Virus record (IMG/VR): IMGVR_UViG_3300031521_000040
Location: 19,182-83,181 of that record
DNA: 64,000 nucleotides
Reading direction: 5' to 3' (one strand)
From: a virus
Shown here piece by piece: positions 58,448-64,000 of this stretch. A model generated the notes under the pieces. It ran no database searches. It was not told the origin of the DNA and was given only the letters and a program-made list of their open reading frames with translations. Each line of letters opens with the position of its first letter. The stretch's first letter is position 1. A program made the translations under genes and the position numbers.

Positions 58448-58906
58448 TTAAAATGTAACTGAGCAGATATTGGTTTTAAAATCAAAATCTAAGCCAGATA
58501 CATACAATCCACCACCTGTGTTTAAAACAGCATCACCTACATTGAATTTCCAAGGCTGTTCCGCTATGTTTTTATCTGTTTCATTTTCTAATGCATCGGT
58601 ATGCTTATTGTAGGATGCGAGCTTATATGTTCCCTCTACACCGTCTATTGATATAATGAAGTTCTCAACGCCAAAGTCATTCAACCAAAACGAAATATGC
58701 CAACTAATAAAAATATCACTATCATTGATGTCTGCATCAAAATCTGATGAAAATACTTCGTAATTAAAAAATGTTGAATCTTTTATTTCTTGACGAAATC
58801 TAAAATTATCGTTTTCCATTACAAAACCTTCGTTAAGAAATTTTTTAATCTCTTCATTAAGAATTGTATCTATGTTTTTTCCAGCGTTTAATGTTTTAAA
58901 ACTCAT
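58448..58906 (-). CDS. Late protein with NEEI-type N-terminal tag
   Basis: 152 residues. Residues 9-22 KNIDTILNEEIKKF match the NEEI tag of the 45065-45664 and 63024-63365 proteins. The rest is strand-rich (DIFISWHISFWLNDFGVENF, PWKFNVGDAVLNTGGGLYVS), unrecognised. Late motif 14 bases upstream. Confidence 0.55.
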   Translation of the reverse strand: MSFKTLNAGKNIDTILNEEIKKFLNEGFVMENDNFRFRQEIKDSTFFNYEVFSSDFDADINDSDIFISWHISFWLNDFGVENFIISIDGVEGTYKLASYNKHTDALENETDKNIAEQPWKFNVGDAVLNTGGGLYVSGLDFDFKTNICSVTF

Positions 58907-58920
58907 GTCAGTATTTTTCT

Positions 58921-58929
58921 ATAAATACA
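58921..58929 (-). promoter_or_regulatory. Candidate late promoter motif (TGTATTTAT)
   Basis: Minus-strand variant, 14 bases before the ATG at 58906. Confidence 0.5.
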
Positions 58930-58980
58930 CTATGATTGTTAAAAATTCTTCATTATATTTGCAACATAATATATTGAAGT

Positions 58981-59995
58981 ATGATTGAAAGCAATGAAGT
59001 GTTTGTAAATGAAAAACATTGGCGAAGTATGAGTGAAAATGAATTAAGTGCATTGCATTAAAGATTTTCTCTTATTATAGAGAACATGGATTTCCATATT
59101 ACCCAACTGATAATGAAATAAGAAGAAAAGATTTTAATAAGCTTAAAAACTTTAACTTTCATAATGCACAGGATAGGGCAGTAATAAATCAAACAATGCA
59201 TGGACTTGGTTTAGCTTGGTCATATTTTCCACATGCTTTTGATGTTAAATCTAATGGTATGATGACTCCTTATGAGGCATTCATGAATGATGAAATATTT
59301 ATGAAAGTCATATTGAAAAGATTGAAGATGGGAACATATATTTCTGATTCTGGTATAAGAAAAATGTTAAAAATTTATACTGGTGTTCAAGGAGTATCTA
59401 ATTTCAGACCAACAGCAGCAGCGTGTTTATATGATGAATTTGGAAAAGATGGTGTCGTGTGGGATATGTCTGGCGGATGGGGTGGTAGATTGCTTGGCGC
59501 AGCTATTAGCAACGTTAATAAGTATATAGCTACCGAACCTTCGACTAAAACATTTAATGGTCTTAAATCGCTTGCAAATGACTTTTCTGGCAATATGATA
59601 TGTGAAATCAATCATTGTGGTAGTGAAGATTATGTTCCCGAAGTGAATAGTTTGGATATGTGTTTTACATCGCCACCATATTTTGATCTGGAACAATACT
59701 CAAGCGAATCAACACAAAGCTATATTAAATTTAATAATATTGAAAAATGGAGAGAAGGTTTTTTAAAACCAACATTTGATAATTGTTACTATGGACTAAA
59801 ACCTGAAAAATTCATGTTAATCAATATTTCAGATAAGGTTGGTAACAATATTAAGCTTGAAGATATTACAATTGAAACAGCAAAAGAAGTTGGATTTACA
59901 ATGTATGAAAATACTGGCTTGCTCTTTCAAATATAAATTTAATGGATAGTGGAATAAAATTTAAATATGAACCAATATATATTTTTAAAAAATGA
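58981..59995 (+). pseudogene. DNA methyltransferase broken by two frameshifts
   Basis: Three frames together form one methyltransferase. 58981-59058 encodes the N-terminus (VFVNEKHWRSMSENELSALH) and stops; the main frame is already open from about 59055 (FSYYREHGFPYYPTDNEIRR) and runs to 59936, including the SAM site VWDMSGGWGGRLLGAAI and catalytic TSPPYFDLEQYSSE; a third frame completes the C-terminus (LMDSGIKFKYEPIYIFKK, stop 59993-59995). SPPY-type enzymes methylate amino groups of adenine or cytosine. Each joint needs one base change, so the gene is decayed or misread in the assembly. A LAGLIDADG endonuclease gene follows directly. Confidence 0.75.
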
Positions 59996-60023
59996 TCATT
60001 TTATGGTTGTAAAAAATATGAAG

Positions 60024-60032
60024 AGTATTTAT
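60024..60032 (+). promoter_or_regulatory. Candidate late promoter motif AGTATTTAT
   Basis: Exact motif, 19 bases before the LAGLIDADG gene. Confidence 0.6.
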
Positions 60033-60051
60033 ATCTATAAAACTATATGGC

Positions 60052-60996
60052 ATGGGAAAAAAATGTTTTTTTGAAGAAAATGAAATTATTGATATTATTA
60101 AAAAATACACTATTGAAAACCTGAGTTGTGAAAAAATTGGAATTTTATATAATGTTTCATCGACCACCATATCACGAAACCTTAAAAAAAATAAAATTGA
60201 AATTAAAAAATGTAATGAGTATAAAAAATACACAGTAAATGAAGAATTTTTAAAAAATGTTAATGGTATTAATTCATATTTTATTGGGTTAATGGCATCG
60301 GATGGAAATGTTAAAAAGAATTTCAGGTGTTTTTCAATATCACAGTCAGGTATAAACGGCATGAAATTGATTGAGCAAATTTCTAATTGGTTAGCATATT
60401 CAGGGAAAATTTATCATGCAAGAACGTCATGTAAAATATCACATGGAATTACTATTACTTCGGAAAAATTGGTTTCCGAAGTAATCAAACACAATATAGT
60501 GCCAAATAAATCAGCAATATTCTATTATAATAATTTAGCCTTATTAAAAGAGTTTTTACAGGGATATGTTGACGGAGATGGATGTGTTGGCATTTACAAA
60601 AAAAACGGAAAAAATTACTATTATATTAGTTTTTTTGGTACTACAAAATTTATGAAAAGTATTATTTCATTAATTCCGATAATACCTACTTGTTATAAGA
60701 TAAATGAAAACTATCATGAAATTAAGTTTTTTGGTAAAAAGGGTATTGATTTCAGTAATTGGCTATGGGAATATCCAGTATATAGCGATAGTATAAAATA
60801 TAAAAAATATGTTTTATTTAAAGCCAATGAATACCTTAACAGTGAAAAATATCAATATAATAAACTAAATATTGATATTATGAATATGTTGGATAAAAAT
60901 TTTACAGTAAAAGAAATTTGTGATAAGCACAATATTAATAAAAGAACAGTTTATAATTTAAAATATAATAAAAAAAATGGAAGAGGTACTTACTAA
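60052..60996 (+). CDS. LAGLIDADG homing endonuclease
   Basis: 314 residues. An N-terminal HTH (IIKKYTIENLSCEKIGILYN) precedes two LAGLIDADG helices, YFIGLMASDGNV (about 89-100) and FLQGYVDGDGCVGI (about 173-186), whose acidic ends (SDG, GDG) form the active site. A second HTH lies at the C-terminus (TVKEICDKHNINKRTVYNL). It lies between the broken methyltransferase and the RNA ligase, overlapping the latter by 20 bases, with its own late motif. Confidence 0.88.
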   Translation: MGKKCFFEENEIIDIIKKYTIENLSCEKIGILYNVSSTTISRNLKKNKIEIKKCNEYKKYTVNEEFLKNVNGINSYFIGLMASDGNVKKNFRCFSISQSGINGMKLIEQISNWLAYSGKIYHARTSCKISHGITITSEKLVSEVIKHNIVPNKSAIFYYNNLALLKEFLQGYVDGDGCVGIYKKNGKNYYYISFFGTTKFMKSIISLIPIIPTCYKINENYHEIKFFGKKGIDFSNWLWEYPVYSDSIKYKKYVLFKANEYLNSEKYQYNKLNIDIMNMLDKNFTVKEICDKHNINKRTVYNLKYNKKNGRGTY

Positions 60997-62062
60997 AATC
61001 GATTGGAATGTATTAAATACTTATATTGAAAATAATTTAATTGTATCAAATAAACATCCAGAATATGATATTTGGATACTAAATTATTCGCCAAAGGCAC
61101 AGTCAAAAAAGTTTTGGGATGAATACACCATGTCCTGTAGAGGCTTAGTTGTAGATATTGATGGTAATATAATTAGCCGATGTATGAAAAAGTTCAAAAA
61201 TTATGAAGAACATGATCCATCGGAAATTGATATGTTACAGTCATTCGAAATTTTCGAAAAGATGGACGGGTCAATGATTTCTGTTTTTTGGTACGATGCA
61301 CGTAACGAATGGATTGTAGCCAGCAGGGGGTCTTTTATTTCGGAACAGTCTGTGGAAGCCAGAAAAATACTGAGTAATAAATCTGTTTACTTGGAAAAAA
61401 ATAATACATATATTTTCGAGGTAATATATCCTGAAAATCAGATAGTTGTCCACTACAATGGAATTCGTAGCTTAGTACTACTTACTGTTATTGAAACTAA
61501 GTCAGGCATCGAAGCACCATATGATAATGTATTAAATAACTATGTTGATTATTTTACTATCGTTAAGAAATATGATATTAAGAATATCAACAACTTAAAC
61601 GATTTAAAAATACTTGAAGAAGAAAATCATGAAGGTTTTGTTGTGAAATTTGCCGATGGATTCCGAGTTAAAGTAAAATTTAATGAATACATCCGATTGC
61701 ATGGTATTTTAACTAATGTTTCAAATGTTGTAGTTTGGGAACACTTAATGAATAACTATAACTTTGATCTATTATTAGATAGAGTTCCTGATGAATTTTA
61801 TGACTGGTTGAGAAGAACAGTGGGATCGCTACAATTGCAATATAATGATATTGAACGATTGGCTTTGAAGGATTTTATCAGAATTTATCATATAAATAAT
61901 ATATCAGATCGTAAAGCATTCGCAATGGAAGCTATAAAAACAGAACATCGTTCGATATTGTTTAGACTTTATGACAAAAAGCCATATGATGTATTAATCT
62001 GGAAACAAATTCGACCTGTATTTTCGAAGCCATTCAAAGATGGCTATGAATATGTTTCATAA
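60977..62062 (+). CDS. rnlA: RNA ligase, T4 Rnl1 family
   Basis: 361 residues, close to T4 Rnl1 (374). Motif I is EKMDGS with adenylated Lys95; SCRGLVVDIDG upstream, motif III YIFEVIYPENQIVV, motif IV HEGFVVKF and motif V RVKVKFNEYIRLH follow in order. Rnl1-type ligases seal 3'-OH and 5'-phosphate RNA ends and in T4 repair tRNA cut by the host anticodon nuclease PrrC. The C-terminal helical domain that recognises tRNA in T4 also appears present. The gene ends at a strong terminator. Confidence 0.9.
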   Translation: MEEVLTKIDWNVLNTYIENNLIVSNKHPEYDIWILNYSPKAQSKKFWDEYTMSCRGLVVDIDGNIISRCMKKFKNYEEHDPSEIDMLQSFEIFEKMDGSMISVFWYDARNEWIVASRGSFISEQSVEARKILSNKSVYLEKNNTYIFEVIYPENQIVVHYNGIRSLVLLTVIETKSGIEAPYDNVLNNYVDYFTIVKKYDIKNINNLNDLKILEEENHEGFVVKFADGFRVKVKFNEYIRLHGILTNVSNVVVWEHLMNNYNFDLLLDRVPDEFYDWLRRTVGSLQLQYNDIERLALKDFIRIYHINNISDRKAFAMEAIKTEHRSILFRLYDKKPYDVLIWKQIRPVFSKPFKDGYEYVS

Positions 62063-62097
62063 AAAACGGTCATGCTGCAGAGTATGACCGTTTTTTT
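62062..62097 (+). terminator. Intrinsic terminator after the RNA ligase
   Basis: CGGTCAT (62067-62073) and ATGACCG (62084-62090) pair, flanked by A and T runs. It starts at the ligase stop codon. Confidence 0.87.
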
Positions 62098-62106
62098 AGT
62101 ATTTAT
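62098..62106 (+). promoter_or_regulatory. Candidate late promoter motif AGTATTTAT
   Basis: Exact motif directly after the ligase terminator, 16 bases before the protease ATG at 62123. Confidence 0.65.
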
Positions 62107-62122
62107 AAGAAAATCAAATACT

Positions 62123-62914
62123 ATGAAACCATTCACCTACTTAAAAAAATTATTTAAAAAAAAGAAAACAATCAAATTCGGGTGGAAAAAAGATAATCTA
62201 GACCCAAGAGACATTAAATTTAAAATTGAACAACAACACGCATTACCGCCGATGGTTGATTTAAGATCCTATTGTCCACCTGTTTATGATCAGGGTAATA
62301 TAGGTAGTTGTACTGCAAATTCATTGGCTGCTGCTTATCAGTTTGAGGAAATGAAACAAAAGGGTGAAAATTTTATCCCATCAAGATTATTTATCTATTA
62401 TAATGAAAGAGCATTAGAAGGAAATGTCAATACTGATAGTGGTGCTGCAATCAGAGACGGCATTAAAACAATGGTTACTGATGGCGTATGTCCTGAAACA
62501 ATATGGAAATATAGCCCAAATAAATTTGCAATAAAACCAACTAAAGAATGTTATGATGCTGCATTAAATAATCAGGTTGTAGAGTATTTAAGAATTACTC
62601 CACATAATTTATATGAAGTTAAACATTGCATTTCTGATGGTTATCCAGTTGTATTTGGTTTCATGATCTATGAATCATTTATGGATGCAGAAGTTGCACG
62701 TACTGGTATTGCGCCTATGCCTAAATCTAATGAAATATTACAAGGCGGACATGCTGTTCTTGCTGTTGGATATGATGACTCAATGGAAGCGTTAATTGTT
62801 AGAAATAGTTGGGGAAGTGATTGGGGCATTGATGGCTATTTTTATCTTCCATATGGGTTTGTTACTGAAGAAAACTTATCTGCCGATTATTGGACAATCA
62901 GATTGGTTGAGTAG
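62123..62914 (+). CDS. Papain-like (C1 family) cysteine protease
   Basis: 263 residues from the ATG at 62123; the frame reaches 62072 but through a terminator. VYDQGNIGSCTANS holds the oxyanion Gln57 and nucleophile Cys63; QGGHAVLAVGYDD holds His210; VRNSWGSDWGIDGYFYLP holds Asn228. All four papain-type catalytic residues are therefore present. There is no signal peptide; the first 30 residues are basic and may be a short propeptide. Late expression suggests virion maturation, lysis or entry. Papain-type enzymes are uncommon in phages. Confidence 0.88.
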   Translation: MKPFTYLKKLFKKKKTIKFGWKKDNLDPRDIKFKIEQQHALPPMVDLRSYCPPVYDQGNIGSCTANSLAAAYQFEEMKQKGENFIPSRLFIYYNERALEGNVNTDSGAAIRDGIKTMVTDGVCPETIWKYSPNKFAIKPTKECYDAALNNQVVEYLRITPHNLYEVKHCISDGYPVVFGFMIYESFMDAEVARTGIAPMPKSNEILQGGHAVLAVGYDDSMEALIVRNSWGSDWGIDGYFYLPYGFVTEENLSADYWTIRLVE

Positions 62915-62921
62915 TATTTAT
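62913..62921 (+). promoter_or_regulatory. Candidate late promoter motif AGTATTTAT
   Basis: Exact motif overlapping the protease stop region; the ATG immediately after opens only nine codons, and the next gene starts at 63024. Confidence 0.45.
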
Positions 62922-62922
62922 A

Positions 62923-62972
62923 TGCACGAATTAAATATTTTGTTAAATTAAACGATTTGGCTAATTCGTGCA
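62923..62972. repeat. 11-bp inverted repeat between protease and next gene
   Basis: TGCACGAATTA (62923-62933) and TAATTCGTGCA (62962-62972) are exact inverse copies separated by 28 bases, straddling a TATCTTTG box at 62974. It could be an operator or an mRNA hairpin. Confidence 0.5.
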
Positions 62973-63023
62973 TTATCTTTGTACAAAATCTAATACAGTA
63001 TTCATTAAACATATAAACTAAAT

Positions 63024-63365
63024 ATGAGAAATATCTTTGAAATCATCAATGAAGAGATTGACACATTAAATATCAATAGCCAACAGAATAACAATCCAGA
63101 ACCTGATTATGGTTGGGCTATCTTTAGAATAGCAAACGGACATAAATATTATGTTATTAAAATAGATACGCAGTCTGATAAAATTATTATGTATGATAGC
63201 GGTGTTAAGTATTCGGATAGAAAAGTATTGAAGTTTTCGGAAAAAAGAGCAGCACAAATAATAAAAAAGAACATGAATGTTGATAAAAAATATGGAATTG
63301 TCAACAGTAGAGGTGTTCAAAAACTGTATGATTGGAGTATTCGTTACGATAATGGCTTAAGCTAG
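63024..63365 (+). CDS. Protein with NEEI-type N-terminal tag
   Basis: 113 residues. MRNIFEIINEEIDTLNI is the NEEI tag; an Asn/Gln-rich linker follows, then a small strand-rich domain (YGWAIFRIANGHKYYVIKID, IIMYDSG). No family recognised. It shares the tag with two late proteins, suggesting the same destination in the virion or membrane. Confidence 0.55.
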   Translation: MRNIFEIINEEIDTLNINSQQNNNPEPDYGWAIFRIANGHKYYVIKIDTQSDKIIMYDSGVKYSDRKVLKFSEKRAAQIIKKNMNVDKKYGIVNSRGVQKLYDWSIRYDNGLS

Positions 63366-63427
63366 TGTTGATAATCAACCAGTTAAAAATAAATGAAAAA
63401 TAATTGCAATTTTTTGTAACATTTTGC

Positions 63428-63458
63428 TTGTCTAATACGTATTTATGGTATATCTTTG
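63428..63458 (+). promoter_or_regulatory. Host-type promoter of tRNA operon 3
   Basis: TTG at 63428-63430, 20-base spacer, TATCTTTG at 63451-63458. The upstream TTTTTTGTAACATTTT and TACGTATTTA are shared with the other tRNA promoters. Confidence 0.65.
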
Positions 63459-63489
63459 TTAAATAAAACAAATAATAACAAAACAAACA

Positions 63490-63582
63490 ATGAGAACATT
63501 TGGTAAAACATATCGTGGTTATAAATCTTATAAGAAAACTCTTATGGAATCGGGATTGCTTTGTCAAATAAAAACAACTTAA
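63490..63582 (+). CDS. Leader peptide of tRNA operon 3 (Lys/Thr/Tyr/Gly/Arg-rich)
   Basis: 30 codons: MRTFGKTYRGYKSYKKT, then LMESGLLCQIKTT. Lys occurs five times, Thr five, Tyr three, Gly three, Arg two and Ser two. The only identifiable tRNA of this operon within the window is Lys (TTT), in agreement. Codons for ESG contain GAATCGGG (63547-63554), complementary over 8 bases to CCCGATTC in the terminator 5' arm (63617-63624). The Lys/Thr/Tyr/Arg/Gly tract lies before that segment, as needed for stalling control. Confidence 0.72.
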   Translation: MRTFGKTYRGYKSYKKTLMESGLLCQIKTT

Positions 63583-63614
63583 AATAGTTTAATAGCATTT
63601 AGACATTATCAAAA

Positions 63615-63644
63615 ACCCCGATTCATTAGAGTCGGGGTTTTTTT
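63615..63644 (+). terminator. Attenuator terminator of tRNA operon 3
   Basis: ACCCCGA (63615-63621) pairs with TCGGGGT (63632-63638), then seven T residues; the 5' arm has a competing partner in the leader ORF. Confidence 0.85.
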
Positions 63645-63655
63645 GTTCTTTAAAA
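63645..63655 (+). promoter_or_regulatory. boxA-like antitermination element
   Basis: GTTCTTTAAAA directly after the terminator T run; third instance of this arrangement. Confidence 0.6.
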
Positions 63656-63845
63656 TATTGATGAAATGAAAGTTGTTTGAAATTATTATTGAAAGTCTGA
63701 AGGAAACTACATGGGAGACATACGCAATCGTGAGATAAAAAACGTGAGCAGTGGAAGGCGCTGACAGGCACAGAAGTTAAGAAATGTATTAGTAGATCAA
63801 ATCAGTATGTAATGAGATTAGAATGACGAGTAATCACACTAACGG
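63656..63845 (+). other. tRNA operon 3 leader RNA, nothing recognised
   Basis: 190 bases between boxA and the first tRNA with no clear ORF or tRNA. Small hairpins exist (for example GATTA/TAATC near 63817-63836). It occupies the same place as the 232-base tRNA-like RNA of operon 1 but lacks a T arm. Confidence 0.4.
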
Positions 63846-63932
63846 GATATCTGTAGCTCAGTCAGGTAGAGCAGGAGACAGCGTTTGCGTATTAGAAACT
63901 CCGTGTCATAGGTTCAAATCCTATCTGGTGTC
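63846..63932 (+). tRNA. tRNA-like gene with interrupted anticodon loop
   Basis: D stem GCTC/GAGC, T arm ATAGG-TTCAAAT-CCTAT and acceptor ATATCTG/CTGGTGT (with a possible G-1:C73 pair) are normal. The anticodon stem GGAG/CTCC encloses 19-21 bases instead of 7, as if 12 bases, including GCGTTTGCG, had been inserted. Identity cannot be assigned. Confidence 0.6.
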
Positions 63933-63955
63933 ATAAACCGTTGGTGTGTAATTTT

Positions 63956-64000
63956 GCCTTCGTAGCTCAATAGGTAGACGCACCTGACTTTTAATCAGGG
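63956..64000 (+). tRNA. tRNA-Lys (TTT), cut by the window end
   Basis: Acceptor 5' strand GCCTTCG, D arm GCTCAATAGGTAGACG and anticodon stem CCTGA/TCAGG with loop CTTTTAA (TTT). The T arm lies beyond the window. Confidence 0.85.

Noticed and set aside
46820-63460. CRISPR-like repeats near the tRNA operons
   Set aside because: The repeated promoter and hairpin sequences are few, irregularly spaced and explained by transcription signals; there is no repeat-spacer array or cas gene.
1-64000. Prophage integration with attachment sites
   Set aside because: No integrase, repressor or flanking host genes are visible; the content is that of a lytic T4-like phage, although the window covers only part of the genome.

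Overview
This window is part of the genome of a large AT-rich tailed phage (T4-like myovirus) that infects a member of the Bacteroidetes. The phage call rests on a gp18-like tail sheath, gp13/gp14/gp15-like neck and tail-completion proteins, a gp23-like major capsid protein, a gp22-like scaffold, a gp21-like prohead protease, a gp20-like portal and a gp17-like large terminase, all on the minus strand and read right to left in roughly that morphogenetic order. The host call rests on early-type promoters with the Bacteroidetes signature TTTG, a 19-20 base spacer, then TAnnTTTG.

Layout. 1-5.7 kb: tail sheath, three plus-strand virion proteins and a gp15-like protein. 5.8-10.4 kb: early nucleotide-metabolism operon (MazG-like hydrolase, two dUTPase-like proteins around an HNH gene, thymidylate synthase). 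10.4-16 kb: neck genes, a P-loop kinase and two mobile endonucleases. 16.4-19.9 kb: SF1 helicase split by an intein, a small lipoprotein, small genes. 19.9-26.3 kb: Mom-like/GIY-YIG fusion, capsid, scaffold, protease. 26.4-31.2 kb: giant virion protein ending in an M23 peptidase. 31.3-46.8 kb: portal, terminase, large acidic virion protein, nucleotidyltransferase, lectin-like virion protein and small late proteins. 46.8-53.3 kb: two tRNA operons with mobile endonucleases, an ATP-grasp protein and a cyclic-phosphate receiver protein. 53.4-57.9 kb: operon of small early proteins. 58-63.4 kb: broken DNA methyltransferase, LAGLIDADG endonuclease, RNA ligase, papain-like protease. 63.4 kb to the end: start of a third tRNA operon.

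Most striking result: each of the three tRNA operons starts with the same control module: host-type promoter, a 24-30 codon leader peptide, an intrinsic terminator, then a boxA-like antitermination element. In operons 1 and 2 the leader peptide is loaded with the amino acids carried by the tRNAs of that operon (Gln/Pro/His; Leu/Asp/Val/Ala/Glu/Trp). In all three, the distal part of the leader ORF contains 7-8 bases complementary to the 5' arm of the terminator, so an antiterminator can form. This is the architecture of ribosome-mediated attenuation, as in amino-acid biosynthetic operons, applied to phage tRNA genes. I know of no described example.

Other themes. Four tRNAs have C instead of the near-universal U at position 33, and the phage also encodes an Rnl1-type RNA ligase, a cyclic-phosphate receiver-domain protein and a P-loop kinase, which together suggest defence against anticodon nucleases. 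About thirty copies of AGTATTTAT stand just upstream of structural and mobile genes and are absent from the early operons: a candidate late promoter that reads as the reverse complement of the T4 late box. Five otherwise unrelated late proteins share an N-terminal tag resembling a capsid-targeting sequence. Nine homing-endonuclease-type proteins or domains are present. No database search was possible; all family names come from motif recognition.
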